A stretch of DNA of 64,000 bases from Nocardioides pinisoli (GTDB lineage: Bacteria; Actinomycetota; Actinomycetes; Propionibacteriales; Nocardioidaceae): NCBI RefSeq assembly GCF_024199985.1, contig NZ_JANARS010000002.1, positions 434,001 to 498,000 on the forward strand, in the 5' to 3' direction. Positions 47,549 to 57,273 of the stretch are shown here, in pieces; positions within the stretch are counted from its first letter, which is position 1, and the number at the start of each line of letters is the position of its first letter. The position numbers and the translations under genes are program-made. A model generated the notes under the pieces. It worked only from the letters and a program-made list of their open reading frames with translations. It was not told where the DNA came from and did not search any database.

Positions 47549-49770
47549 GTCGTGACCTCCTCGCGCAGCCGGGCGGGCAGGCTCGCCCGCTCGGGGACGC
47601 GGTCGGTCCACCAGGTGGTGACGCCGGCGAGCGCCGTCGCGACCGCTCCCGCCAGGAGGATCGCGAGCGGGCGGGGGCCGGTGTCGAGGGGGAGCTGCCC
47701 CGGCCCGGCCGCCAGCACGGGAAGGGCGTCGGAGAGGGACACGACGACCAGCAGCGTCGCCGCGACGGTCGCCAGCCCGGACGCCAGGGCCACCACGACC
47801 AGCCCGTGGCGGTCGGCGGCGCGTTGGTCGGCGCGGCGGACGCCCACCAGACGGAGGACCGCCCGCTCGTGGGTGCGCTCGCGTCGCGTCCTCGCGGCCG
47901 GCAGGACGATGGCGAGCAGGCCCAGCAGCGCGCCCCCGGCGGCCAGCAGTGCGAACCTGTCCGCCACGCCGTCGTCGGCGGCACGGACGACCTCCCGCGA
48001 CAGCTCGGAACCCGGTCGGGGCGTGCCGACCCGGGCCAGCACGTCGGCCGGGGTGCCGCCGTGGGCGAGCACCAGGAGCTCGGCGCGCGCCACCGTGCCG
48101 GTGCCCATGACGGAGGAGGTGGCCAGGTCGAGCACCGAGCCCGCGGCGCCCACGACGGGCAGCGCGTCGGCGGTCGCCAGGACGCGGGCCGGCCGCGCCA
48201 TGCCGGCCGTCGTCGGGGCCTCCGGCCCGTCGGGCCACACGACGGTGTCCGTCGCGAGGACCGGTACCGACCAGGGCGACCGGTCGGTGACGAGGTAGCT
48301 GGTGCCGGCGCTGCTCGGCCGGACGCGGAGGCGCTCCGGGGCGGCGGTGACCTCACCCGGGGGCCGGTCGTCGGGCTCGTCGAGCGTCCACGGGCGGGCC
48401 AGCAGGTCGAGACCGCCGAGGTCGAGCTCGCTGAACGTCAGCGGGGGACGCTGGCAGCGGGGCTGGGCCCACCTGTCGGCGCCGCACGGGAAGCCGATCG
48501 CGACCTCGAGGCCGGTCACCCGGCAGCCGGTCTCGCAGCGGACGAGGTCGGCGGACACGGTGGTCGCCCGGCCCGGCTCCGGGCGGGCGAAGACGGTCTG
48601 GCGACCCACCCCGGACGGACTGACGGTCAGCACGTCGAGGCGCAGGGCACGGGGACGGGGGCCGCCGAGCGTCAGGCGCGCGGTCAGGCGCCGTCCGCTG
48701 CTGGTGGGCTCGGGCTCCGTCGCGGCGGCCTCGGTGCCCAGGTCGCCGACCAGCGCGGAGCCGCGGGCGGCGACGGTCCCGTCGAGGTCGTCGCCCACCA
48801 CCTGCTCGTAGCGCTCGGTGTCGAGGTAGACCCGACGCGACACCGGTCGGTCGTCCTCGAAGACCCGGATCGCCGCCATCAGCCAGCGGCCCTCCGGATC
48901 GGCCTCGCGGGTCGCCTCGACCAGCGCCTCGGCCGAGCCGTCGTACGTCACCACGAGCGGTGTCGGCGACGTGACCACGGCGGTGTCGCGGGCCCAGTCG
49001 TCGACCGCCAGCGCGGTGTTGACGGCGCAGCCGAGGAGCACGGCGGACCCGACCAGCACCGGCAGGCCGGCCGAGGCGCGCGGGAGCGCGAGCCGGTGGC
49101 CGGCGAGCGAGGGACCGAGCCCGGGGCGCTGCGCGAGCCGGCGGGCGAGCAGCCGCACCGCCGCTGTGGTCAGCAGCCCCGCGGCGAGACCCACCACGGC
49201 CGGCGCGGTGAAGGCCCACACGTCCGGCGCGGTCGAGGAGCGGCGCAGGAGCGCGACGACAGCCGCCACCGCGACGACTACCGGCACCAGCGCCGCGAGC
49301 GTGCCGGCGTTGCGGGCCCGCTCCGCGGCGCCGGGACGGAGGAGGTCGGTGAGCGGCCCGCGCACCGCGACCACCATGGCCGTCACCACGGTGACCGTGG
49401 CGGCAAGCCACACGGCGGCCGTCAACCCCGCGGAGGCGGACCCGGCGCCGAGGGCCAGCGGCACCGCCGTGCCGGCCAGGCCGCCGAGGACGGCGCTCAG
49501 GAGCGGCTCGGCGACGAGGGCGGTCACCCAGCCGACGCCCCTCCGGCCGTGCAGTCGCAGCAGCGCGGCCTCCTGCCGGCGGGCCGCGCCGAGGGCCAGG
49601 CCGGCGCCGGGCAGCACCCCGGCCGCCAGGAGGACCAGCGGGGCGAGCAGCGCAGGCCTCCCGCCCCCGTCGGCGAGCACGGTCGCCGCGGTGACCAGGG
49701 CGATCGCAGCGGCCAGGGGCAGGTGGGTGCCCCGCCGGGCCCACCACCCGGCCACGAGCCGCGAGGTCAT
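47545..49770 (-). CDS. FtsX-like ABC transporter permease (B)
   Basis: A 741-residue membrane protein, third gene of the operon. N-terminal helices at about 14-32, 40-60 and 75-100, an FtsX-like block to about 260, an outer domain (about 275-610) with DPEGRWLMAAI and RCETGCRVTGL, and the final FtsX block of three helices. The shared outer motifs with permease A argue for a heterodimer evolved from one gene; A is longer because it has an extra N-terminal outer domain. Overlaps both neighbours by 4 bp. Confidence 0.85.
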   Translation of the reverse strand: MTSRLVAGWWARRGTHLPLAAAIALVTAATVLADGGGRPALLAPLVLLAAGVLPGAGLALGAARRQEAALLRLHGRRGVGWVTALVAEPLLSAVLGGLAGTAVPLALGAGSASAGLTAAVWLAATVTVVTAMVVAVRGPLTDLLRPGAAERARNAGTLAALVPVVVAVAAVVALLRRSSTAPDVWAFTAPAVVGLAAGLLTTAAVRLLARRLAQRPGLGPSLAGHRLALPRASAGLPVLVGSAVLLGCAVNTALAVDDWARDTAVVTSPTPLVVTYDGSAEALVEATREADPEGRWLMAAIRVFEDDRPVSRRVYLDTERYEQVVGDDLDGTVAARGSALVGDLGTEAAATEPEPTSSGRRLTARLTLGGPRPRALRLDVLTVSPSGVGRQTVFARPEPGRATTVSADLVRCETGCRVTGLEVAIGFPCGADRWAQPRCQRPPLTFSELDLGGLDLLARPWTLDEPDDRPPGEVTAAPERLRVRPSSAGTSYLVTDRSPWSVPVLATDTVVWPDGPEAPTTAGMARPARVLATADALPVVGAAGSVLDLATSSVMGTGTVARAELLVLAHGGTPADVLARVGTPRPGSELSREVVRAADDGVADRFALLAAGGALLGLLAIVLPAARTRRERTHERAVLRLVGVRRADQRAADRHGLVVVALASGLATVAATLLVVVSLSDALPVLAAGPGQLPLDTGPRPLAILLAGAVATALAGVTTWWTDRVPERASLPARLREEVTT

Positions 49771-50414
49771 GCGAGTCGGCCCTCGTCGATCGCCACGTGG
49801 TGGTCGGCCAGCTCCACGATGGCCGGGTCGTGCGTCGCGATCACGACGACGCAGCCGCGCTCGGCCTCTGCGCGCAGTGCGTCGAGGACGACGGAGACGT
49901 TGCCCTGGTCGAGCTCGCTGGTCGGCTCGTCGGCGAGCAGCACCGGGGCGCCCACGACCAGGCCCCGGGCGCAGGCCACGCGCTGCAGCTGGCCGCCGGA
50001 CAGCTCCTCGACCTGTCGGTCGCCGAGGTCGGCGATGTCGAAGCGGGCCAGCGCCGCCTCCGCGCGGTCGGAGGCGTCGGTCCACGACGTCCCGCGCGCC
50101 CGGAGGGCGATGGCGACGTTCTCGCGCGCCGACAGGATCGGGACCAGGCCGTAGACCTGGAGCACGAACGCGATCTCCGGGGGCGGGTCGCCGTCTCCCT
50201 GCCACGTGGGGCGACCGTCGTAGGTCGCGGTGCCGGTGCTGGGGGCGACGAGGCCGCCGGCGATCGAGAGCATCGTCGTCTTGCCCGACCCGCTCGGCCC
50301 CGACAGCGCCGTGACGCGTCCGGCGGGGAACGTGACCGACACGTCGTCGAGCAGCAGCGGCCCGGGCTGGTAGCTGACGTGGTCGAGGACCAGGTCGCCC
50401 GTCCCGGCGCTCAT
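49767..50414 (-). CDS. ABC transporter ATP-binding protein (short, MacB/LolD-like)
   Basis: A 215-residue ATPase. Walker A SGPSGSGKTTMLS, Q-loop AFVLQVYGLVPILSARENV, signature ELSGGQLQRVACARGL, Walker [13 protein letters not shown] and H-loop ATHDPAIV are all intact, so it should hydrolyse ATP. It is the minimal LolD/MacB type that works with FtsX-like permeases. The start at 50414 overlaps the first ATPase stop by 4 bp. Confidence 0.92.
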   Translation of the reverse strand: MSAGTGDLVLDHVSYQPGPLLLDDVSVTFPAGRVTALSGPSGSGKTTMLSIAGGLVAPSTGTATYDGRPTWQGDGDPPPEIAFVLQVYGLVPILSARENVAIALRARGTSWTDASDRAEAALARFDIADLGDRQVEELSGGQLQRVACARGLVVGAPVLLADEPTSELDQGNVSVVLDALRAEAERGCVVVIATHDPAIVELADHHVAIDEGRLA

Positions 50415-51283
50415 CGCAGGCCGTCCCGCGGGATGCCGGTCTCGTCGGCCGGGTGCGTGATGACGATCCGTCGTGGCTCGGCCTCGACGCGGACGAGCGT
50501 CCCGGCCGGCCACTGGGTGGTGACGTGGGACGGCAGGTGGAGGACGCCCTCGCTGCCGATGACGGCGTACTCGGCGCCGTGGTGACCCTCCGAGCCGACC
50601 CGGCCGCCCTTCATCGTGACCGTGCGGGGGAAGGTCGCCGCGACCTCCGGCTGGTGGGTGACGACCACGACGGTGGTGCCGAAGTCGCGGTTGAGGTCGT
50701 GGAGCAGCCCGACCACGGCGTCACGGTCGGCGTGGGAGAGCTGGCTGGTGGGCTCGTCGGCGAGGAGCAGGCCGGGTGTGGTGGCCACGGCGCACGCGAG
50801 CGCGAGGCGCTGCCGCTGGCCTCCCGACATCGTGCTCACCACCTGGTCGGCCTGGTCGGTCAGCCCCATTCGGTCGAGCAGGTCGTTGACGCCCGGAGCG
50901 CGGTCGGCCTCCTCGGCCGTCATCCCGACCCGGGCGAACTCGATGTTGCGTCGTGCCGTCGTGTAGGGGAGGAGGTTGCGCGTCGCCCCCTGCAGCATCG
51001 TCGCCACCCGCCGGGCGCGGAGCCGCGCCAGGTGGCGCTCGCCCATGCGCGAGATGTCGTCGTCACCGAGGAGGATCCGGCCTGCGCTGGGCCGCTGGAT
51101 GCCGCCGAGCAGCGCGAGGAGGGTGGACTTGCCCGAGCCGCTCGGGCCGAGGAACGCGACCCGCTCGCCCGGGGCGATCTCGAGGTCGACGCCCTGCAGG
51201 GCGACGACGTCGTGCCCCTCGAAGGTCCGGTAGAGGTGCACCACGCCTGAGCACCGGACGCCGATGCCACCCCCGTCCTGCAC
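50411..51283 (-). CDS. ABC transporter ATP-binding protein with C-terminal extension
   Basis: A 290-residue ATPase, first gene of the operon. Walker [14 protein letters not shown], signature [12 protein letters not shown], Walker [18 protein letters not shown] and H-loop VVVTHQPEV are present. The Q-loop reads [20 protein letters not shown]. About 65 residues follow the ATPase core, beta-rich and ending near [10 protein letters not shown], an extra domain not found in the second ATPase. Two distinct ATPases with two distinct permeases suggest a heterotetramer. Start is GTG; there is no signal of a substrate-binding protein in the operon. Confidence 0.9.
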   Translation of the reverse strand: MQDGGGIGVRCSGVVHLYRTFEGHDVVALQGVDLEIAPGERVAFLGPSGSGKSTLLALLGGIQRPSAGRILLGDDDISRMGERHLARLRARRVATMLQGATRNLLPYTTARRNIEFARVGMTAEEADRAPGVNDLLDRMGLTDQADQVVSTMSGGQRQRLALACAVATTPGLLLADEPTSQLSHADRDAVVGLLHDLNRDFGTTVVVVTHQPEVAATFPRTVTMKGGRVGSEGHHGAEYAVIGSEGVLHLPSHVTTQWPAGTLVRVEAEPRRIVITHPADETGIPRDGLR

Positions 51284-51384
51284 CGAAACCCCCTGCTAGC
51301 CGTCTCGTCGGATCGCCACCCGGCCGACCCGGAGTGCTGGGACATCATGCACCGGTCGCCGCGGACGTGGATGCGGCGACGCTC

Positions 51385-51398
51385 TTGGATCGATCCAA
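51385..51398. promoter_or_regulatory. 14-bp perfect palindrome between the ABC operon and gap
   Basis: TTGGATCGATCCAA in the 244-bp gap between two divergent transcription units; a likely repressor site for one or both. The rest of the gap holds the gap promoter and leader. Confidence 0.45.
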
Positions 51399-51452
51399 AG
51401 TTACTGGTCCGTACCGCGGGCGACCTCGGGTCGCGGGCCGTGGCGCACCCGC

Positions 51453-52523
<1,071 letters not shown>

Positions 52524-52528
52524 CCCCG

Positions 52529-53752
52529 ATGGCCGAGACCACTGCTGGCATCGAGTCTCTCGGTGACCTGAGGGGCAAGCGCGTCCTGGTCCGCTCGGAC
52601 CTCAACGTGCCCCTCGACGGCACCACCATCACCGACGACGGTCGGATCCGCGCGAGCGTGCCGACCATCACGCAGCTCTCCGAGGCGGGTGCCCGGGTGG
52701 TCGTCACCGCTCACCTGGGCCGCCCAAAGGGCGAGCCCGACCCGAAGTACTCCCTCGAGCCGGTCGCCGGTCGCCTATCCGAGCTGCTCGGGCGACCGGT
52801 CGCGTTCGCGACCGACACCGTCGGCGCGAGCGCGTCGGAGACGGTCGCCGGGCTGGAGGACGGTGACGTCGCCCTCCTGGAGAACGTCCGCTTCAACGAC
52901 GGTGAGACCAGCAAGGACGACGAGGTCCGCGGCGCGTTCGCCGACCAGCTCGCCCAGCTGGCCGACGCCTTCGTCTCCGACGGCTTCGGGGTCGTGCACC
53001 GCAAGCAGGCGAGTGTGTACGACGTCGCGCTGCGGCTACCGTCGGCCATGGGCGGGCTCGTGGCGGCGGAGGTCGACGTGCTGCGGCGCCTCACCGAGGA
53101 GCCGGAGCGGCCCTACGTGGTCGTCCTGGGCGGCTCGAAGGTCTCCGACAAGCTCGGGGTCATCGACAACCTCATCGACAAGGCCGACAAGCTGCTCATC
53201 GGCGGCGGCATGGTGTTCACCTTCCTCAAGGCCCAGGGCCACGAGGTCGGCAAGAGCCTGCTCGAGGCCGATCAGCTCGACACTTGCACCCGCTACCTCA
53301 GCGAGGCCGCGGACCGCGGCGTCGAGATCCTGCTGCCGACCGACGTCGTGGTCGACACGGCGTTCCCGTCGGACGACCGCGAGCCGCAGCCGTCCGTCGT
53401 ACCCGCCTCGGAGATCCCGGCCGACGCCCTCGGCCTCGACATCGGGCCCGAGTCGGCCGCCGCCTTCGCGGCGGCGCTGGCCGACGCGCGGACCGTCTTC
53501 TGGAACGGCCCGATGGGCGTGTTCGAGACCGACGCCTTCGCAGCGGGCACGCGTGCCGTCGCGCAGGCGCTCACCGAGGTCACGACGTCGGGGGGCCTGT
53601 CCGTCGTCGGCGGCGGCGACTCCGCCGCCGCCGTGCGCCAGCTCGGCTTCGACGAGGCCGCGTTCGGGCACATCTCCACCGGCGGTGGCGCGTCGCTGGA
53701 GTTCCTGGAGGGCAAGGAGCTCCCGGGCATCGCCGTACTCGAGAGGGGCTGA
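52529..53752 (+). CDS. pgk: Phosphoglycerate kinase
   Basis: A 407-residue enzyme that transfers the acyl phosphate of 1,3-bisphosphoglycerate to [16 protein letters not shown] is the substrate-binding N-terminal motif; [16 protein letters not shown] and [14 protein letters not shown] follow; [13 protein letters not shown] and the C-terminal nucleotide segments [10 protein letters not shown] and [11 protein letters not shown] are intact. It starts 5 bp after the gap stop. Catalytic sequence is complete and length usual. Confidence 0.98.
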   Translation: MAETTAGIESLGDLRGKRVLVRSDLNVPLDGTTITDDGRIRASVPTITQLSEAGARVVVTAHLGRPKGEPDPKYSLEPVAGRLSELLGRPVAFATDTVGASASETVAGLEDGDVALLENVRFNDGETSKDDEVRGAFADQLAQLADAFVSDGFGVVHRKQASVYDVALRLPSAMGGLVAAEVDVLRRLTEEPERPYVVVLGGSKVSDKLGVIDNLIDKADKLLIGGGMVFTFLKAQGHEVGKSLLEADQLDTCTRYLSEAADRGVEILLPTDVVVDTAFPSDDREPQPSVVPASEIPADALGLDIGPESAAAFAAALADARTVFWNGPMGVFETDAFAAGTRAVAQALTEVTTSGGLSVVGGGDSAAAVRQLGFDEAAFGHISTGGGASLEFLEGKELPGIAVLERG

Positions 53753-53754
53753 CC

Positions 53755-54558
53755 GTGGCCGAGAGCAAGACGAGCCGCACGCCGCTGATGGCGGGCAACT
53801 GGAAGATGAACCTCAACCACCAGGAAGCGGTGGTGCTGGTCCAGAAGCTCGCCTGGACGCTGTCCGACAAGCGCCACGACTTCGGCAAGGTCGAGGTCGT
53901 CGTCGTGCCGCCGTTCACCGACCTCCGCTCGGTGCAGACGCTGGTCGACGGCGACCGCCTGTCGATCCGCTACGGCGCGCAGGACGTCTCCGTCCACGAC
54001 AACGGCGCCTACACCGGCGAGATCTCCGCGGCGATGCTGTCCAAGCTGGGCTGCTCCTACGTCGTGGTCGGCCACAGCGAGCGCCGGATGTACCACAACG
54101 AGTCCGACGAGCTCGTCAACGGCAAGGCCCACAAGGCCCTCGGCGCCGGGATGACGCCCATCGTCTGCGTGGGCGAGGGGCTCGACGTCCGCCAGGCCGG
54201 CGAGCATGTGCCCTTCACGCTCACGCAGCTCGACGGCTCGCTGGACGGCTTCACCGCCGAGCAGGTCGCGGGCCTCGTGGTCGCCTACGAGCCCGTCTGG
54301 GCCATCGGGACGGGCGAGGTGGCGACTCCCGACGACGCGCAGGAGGTCTGCGCGGCGATCCGCGGTCGCATCCGTGAGGTGCACGGCGACGGTGCCGCCG
54401 ACGGCGTACGCGTGCTCTACGGCGGGTCGGTCAAGGCCGCCAACGTCGGCGGGATCATGGAGAAGGCCGACGTCGACGGGTGCCTCGTCGGGGGTGCCAG
54501 CCTGCAGGTCGATGAGTTCGGCGGCATCTGCCGATTCCACGACATGCCGGTCCTGTGA
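53755..54558 (+). CDS. tpiA: Triosephosphate isomerase
   Basis: A 267-residue TIM-barrel enzyme interconverting dihydroxyacetone phosphate and glyceraldehyde 3-phosphate. [10 protein letters not shown] holds the substrate Lys, [11 protein letters not shown] the electrophilic His, and [13 protein letters not shown] the catalytic Glu and flexible loop 6. The phosphate-binding [12 protein letters not shown] follows. The GTG starts 2 bp after the pgk stop, so it is translationally coupled. Confidence 0.98.
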   Translation: MAESKTSRTPLMAGNWKMNLNHQEAVVLVQKLAWTLSDKRHDFGKVEVVVVPPFTDLRSVQTLVDGDRLSIRYGAQDVSVHDNGAYTGEISAAMLSKLGCSYVVVGHSERRMYHNESDELVNGKAHKALGAGMTPIVCVGEGLDVRQAGEHVPFTLTQLDGSLDGFTAEQVAGLVVAYEPVWAIGTGEVATPDDAQEVCAAIRGRIREVHGDGAADGVRVLYGGSVKAANVGGIMEKADVDGCLVGGASLQVDEFGGICRFHDMPVL

Positions 54559-54588
54559 GGCGCTCTCCGGTTCGTCCGAGGTGTGACG

Positions 54589-54594
54589 TAGGCT
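54589..54594 (+). promoter_or_regulatory. -10 hexamer of secG
   Basis: TAGGCT, 7 nt before the GTG at 54602, suggesting a promoter separate from the glycolytic operon. Confidence 0.45.
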
Positions 54595-54601
54595 TCCGCT
54601 C

Positions 54602-54841
54602 GTGATTACGGCCTTCACCATCCTGCTCGTCCTGACGAGCGCGATCATGATTCTGCTGGTGCTCCTCCACAAGGGGCGCGGAGGCGGTCTGTCCGACATG
54701 TTCGGCGGCGGCGTCAGCAGCAGTCTGGGGGGATCGTCGGTGGCTGAGCGCAACCTCGACCGGTTCACGATCGGGGTCGGCGTCATCTGGTTTGCCTGTG
54801 TCATCGCCCTGGGCCTGCTCATGGCCTACCAGGGCAACTGA
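54602..54841 (+). CDS. secG: Preprotein translocase subunit SecG
   Basis: A 79-residue subunit of the SecYEG protein export channel. Two membrane helices (about residues 3-22 and 56-76) flank a cytosolic loop with LLHKGRGGGLSDMFGGGVSSSLGGSSVAERNLDR, the family's GGGLSDMFGG motif. Commonly linked to tpiA and pgk in actinobacteria, as here. Confidence 0.95.
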   Translation: MITAFTILLVLTSAIMILLVLLHKGRGGGLSDMFGGGVSSSLGGSSVAERNLDRFTIGVGVIWFACVIALGLLMAYQGN

Positions 54842-54872
54842 ACCCCCTAAGCGTTTCTGAGAAGGAGTCGTC

Positions 54873-55232
54873 ATGGCTGGTGCTGGGAACGCGATCCGCG
54901 GTAGTCGGGTCGGTGCCGGGCCGATGGGCGAGGCCGAGCGCGGCGAGGCCGCGCCACGGCAGGCGGTCACCTACTTCTGCAGCCACGACCACCGGTCGGT
55001 CGTGACCTTCGCGATCGAGGCCGCGGTGCCCGACTCGTGGGACTGCCCCAAGTGCGGGCTGCCGGCGAGCCTCGACTCGGAGAACCCGCCCCCGGCGCCC
55101 AAGATCGAGCCCTACAAGACGCACCTCGCCTACGTGAAGGAGCGGCGGAGCGAGACCGAGGCGGCCGACATCCTCGACGAGGCCGTCGCCCTCCTGCGCA
55201 GCCGCCGCAAGGCCGGCGAGATCATCTTCTGA
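54873..55232 (+). CDS. rbpA: RNA polymerase-binding protein RbpA
   Basis: A 119-residue actinobacterial transcription factor that binds the RNA polymerase beta' and sigma subunits and stabilises the open complex. AIRGSRVGAG and the basic linker precede a CxxC...CxxC-like part (YFCSHDH and WDCPKCGLPA), then the sigma-interaction helix EAADILDEAVALLRSRR. It has GAAGGAG 6 nt before the ATG. The stop codon is shared with the first copy of the 31-bp repeat array. Confidence 0.93.
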   Translation: MAGAGNAIRGSRVGAGPMGEAERGEAAPRQAVTYFCSHDHRSVVTFAIEAAVPDSWDCPKCGLPASLDSENPPPAPKIEPYKTHLAYVKERRSETEAADILDEAVALLRSRRKAGEIIF

Positions 55233-55385
55233 CCGGGCACTTCCTCGCGCTGGAAGGTGCTGACCGGGCACTTCCTCGCGCTGCAAGGCGCTGACCGGGC
55301 ACTTCCTCGCGCTGCAAGGCGCTGACCGGGCACTTCCTCGCGTTGGAACGCGCCGACCGGGCACTTCGTCGCGCTGGTACGCGCC
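55231..55385. repeat. Left array: five tandem 31-bp repeats
   Basis: Cores start at 55231, 55262, 55293, 55324 and 55355, an exact 31-bp period. The 20-bp core is gaccgggcacttcctcgcgc (last two copies differ by one base each), followed by 11 less conserved bases. The first copy overlaps the rbpA stop codon. The same core occurs inverted on the far side of the next gene. It is not a CRISPR: the variable part is short and itself repeats. Confidence 0.9.
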
Positions 55386-55423
55386 GCTGTGGATGACGGA
55401 CTGCACGACGTCGGCGATCCCGG

Positions 55424-55429
55424 CAGGCT
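55424..55429 (+). promoter_or_regulatory. -10-like hexamer of the repeat-enclosed gene
   Basis: CAGGCT, 6 nt before the ATG at 55436; the same hexamer and spacing precede the thioredoxin-rhodanese gene. Confidence 0.35.
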
Positions 55430-55435
55430 CGCTGC

Positions 55436-56425
55436 ATGCCGCTGCTGCCCACCTGGTGTCGCGACGTCGCGCTTCTCGATGCCGCTGCTCCCATCCCGAT
55501 AGACCGTCCCTTCACGGCGAGCGAGGCGGAAGCCTTCGGCGTGCCGGCCAGCCTGCGCCACAAGCTGGTCTGCCGCGGGCTCCTCCGCCCGCTCGTCCGC
55601 GGGGTGTTCGTGGCAGCCCAGGTCCCTGATTCACTGCGCCTGCGCGTGTCGGCGATCAGCCTGGTGGTACCTGCGCACGTCATCGTCGTCGATCGCACAG
55701 CGGCGTGGGTGCACGGCGTGGACGCCTTGCCGAGGAGCGCCATCCACTCCATGCCGTCGCTCGACCTGTTCAGCGCCAACGCCAGCCGCATGCGCCGGTC
55801 TGGAGTGACGAGCGGCATCCGAGACCTGGCCGCGCGCGACGTCGAGGAGGTCGGCTCGTTGCGCATCACCACCCCGCTGCGGACGGCCTGCGACCTCGGT
55901 CGCCTGCTGTGGAGGTACGACGCCCTCGGCGCGATCGACGGGTTCCTGCGTCTCGGCGTCGATCACGCGGAGCTGCTGACCGAGATCGACCGGTTCAAGG
56001 GCCATCGGGGCGTGGTGCAGCTGCGGCGCCTCGCACCGCTGGCCGACGCGGGGGCGGAGTCCCCACCAGAGAGCGCGCTCCGGCTGCACTGGCACGAGTC
56101 CGGGATCCCGGTGCCGCCGCAGACGCAGATCTGGGAGCACGCCGACGATGGCACACCGCTGTACCGAATCGATCTCGGCAGCGTCGAGGTCCGATATGGC
56201 GCTGAGTACTTCGGTGAGGCATTCCACGGCGACGACGTCGAGGAGCTCGACGAGGCTCGACTCGCATGGTTGGCCTCCCACCGCATGTGGGCGATGGACG
56301 TGTTCGTGCGGGACGACGTCTACGGCAGGGACCTGGGCGCGGGTGACCGCCTGTGGCGCGGGTTCGCGGCTGCGCGGGCGTCGTACGCCGTCCGCAGCGC
56401 GACGGTCATCGATCTCGCCCGCTGA
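55436..56425 (+). CDS. AbiEi-like / DUF559-related hypothetical protein enclosed by inverted repeat arrays
   Basis: A 329-residue soluble protein. The first third resembles the AbiEi antitoxin-type winged helix region of actinobacterial proteins (FTASEAEAFGVPASLRHKLVCRGLLRPLVRGVF). The last third has a weak restriction-endonuclease-like pattern (YRIDLGSVEVRYGAEYFGEAFHG), in which Asp and Glu are kept but the catalytic Lys is not obvious. Related actinobacterial proteins carry a DUF559 nuclease domain here. Base use is somewhat less GC-biased than its neighbours, consistent with later arrival. No cognate AbiEii toxin is adjacent. Function unknown. Confidence 0.7.
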   Translation: MPLLPTWCRDVALLDAAAPIPIDRPFTASEAEAFGVPASLRHKLVCRGLLRPLVRGVFVAAQVPDSLRLRVSAISLVVPAHVIVVDRTAAWVHGVDALPRSAIHSMPSLDLFSANASRMRRSGVTSGIRDLAARDVEEVGSLRITTPLRTACDLGRLLWRYDALGAIDGFLRLGVDHAELLTEIDRFKGHRGVVQLRRLAPLADAGAESPPESALRLHWHESGIPVPPQTQIWEHADDGTPLYRIDLGSVEVRYGAEYFGEAFHGDDVEELDEARLAWLASHRMWAMDVFVRDDVYGRDLGAGDRLWRGFAAARASYAVRSATVIDLAR

Positions 56426-56428
56426 CCC

Positions 56429-56541
56429 ACGCGAGGAAGTGCCCGGTGGGCGTGCGCCAGCGCGAGGAAGTGCCCGGTCAGCGTGCGCCAGCGCGAGGAA
56501 GTGCCCGGTCAGCGTGCACTAGCGCGAGGAAGTGCCCGGTC
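56429..56541. repeat. Right array: four tandem 31-bp repeats, opposite orientation
   Basis: Cores at 56429, 56460, 56491 and 56522, an exact 31-bp period. The core gcgcgaggaagtgcccggtc is the reverse complement of the left-array core (the first copy is diverged at both ends). The array starts 4 bp after the stop of the enclosed gene and ends 7 bp before the pgl stop codon. Confidence 0.9.
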
Positions 56542-56547
56542 GGCGTG

Positions 56548-57273
56548 TCAGAGGGCGGAGGCGGCGGCCTCGTCAAGCCACCAGACGGTCTCGTCACCGC
56601 GTACGCCGCGGGCGGGCGTCTCGGTCACCGAACCGTCGTCGGCCAGGGCGCGCGCGACGGCCTCGGCCTTGCCCTCGCCGCTGGCGATGAACCACACCGC
56701 GCGGCAGCGCTCCATGGCCTCGAAGGTGAGGCTGACCCGGTCGGGCGGTGGCTTGGGGGAGTCGTGGACGGCGACGGCAATCGCGTCGCCCGCCTCGAGC
56801 GCGGGATGGCCGGGGAACAGGGACGCGCAGTGCCCGTCGGGACCGATGCCCAGCATCAGCACCTCGAAGAATCCCACGCCGTGCTCGCGCATCGCCTCGC
56901 TGTAGGCAGCGGCGGCGTCCTCCGCGGTCGCCACCTCGTCGCTCGCCGGGACCTCGTGGACGTTGGCCGGGTCGACGGGGACGTGGTCGAGGAGCGACTC
57001 GCGCGCCTGGCGGGCGTTGCGGTCGGGGGAGTCGGCAGGCACGAAGCGCTCGTCTCCCCACCAGAAGACCACCCGGGACCAGTCGACGGCGGAGTCGGGG
57101 GCGCGGCGGGCGAGCTCGCGGTGCAGCTCTTCGGCGATGCTGCCCCCGGTGAGGCCGATCTGCGGCACCTCGCCGCGGGCCTGCGCGGCCTCGAGCCGGT
57201 CGAGGAGGGCGGAGGCGACGTCGCCGACGAGGACGTCGGCGTCGTCGTGGCGGCGGACGTGGACGTCGGTCAC
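56548..57273 (-). CDS. pgl: 6-phosphogluconolactonase
   Basis: A 241-residue DevB-type enzyme that hydrolyses 6-phosphogluconolactone to 6-phosphogluconate. GLTGGSIAEELHREL and VVFWWGDERFVPADSPD are family signatures, with GIGPDGHCASLFPGHP near the centre. Last gene of the pentose phosphate operon; its GTG overlaps the opcA stop by 4 bp. Its 3' end abuts the right repeat array. Confidence 0.95.
   Translation of the reverse strand: MTDVHVRRHDDADVLVGDVASALLDRLEAAQARGEVPQIGLTGGSIAEELHRELARRAPDSAVDWSRVVFWWGDERFVPADSPDRNARQARESLLDHVPVDPANVHEVPASDEVATAEDAAAAYSEAMREHGVGFFEVLMLGIGPDGHCASLFPGHPALEAGDAIAVAVHDSPKPPPDRVSLTFEAMERCRAVWFIASGEGKAEAVARALADDGSVTETPARGVRGDETVWWLDEAAASAL

Noticed and set aside
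44972..50154. Two long plus-strand frames opposite the ABC permease genes.
   Set aside because: Both ABC permease frames have consistent membrane helices, 4-nt overlaps and paired motifs, whereas the plus-strand frames are Gly/Arg/Asp/His-rich.
55231..55385. CRISPR array.
   Set aside because: The repeat is 20 bp with an 11-bp variable part that itself recurs; there are no unique spacers of normal length and no cas genes.
55436..56425. Active AbiE toxin-antitoxin pair.
   Set aside because: There is no AbiEii nucleotidyltransferase next to it; the neighbours are rbpA and pgl. Only an AbiEi-like fold in the first third is plausible.
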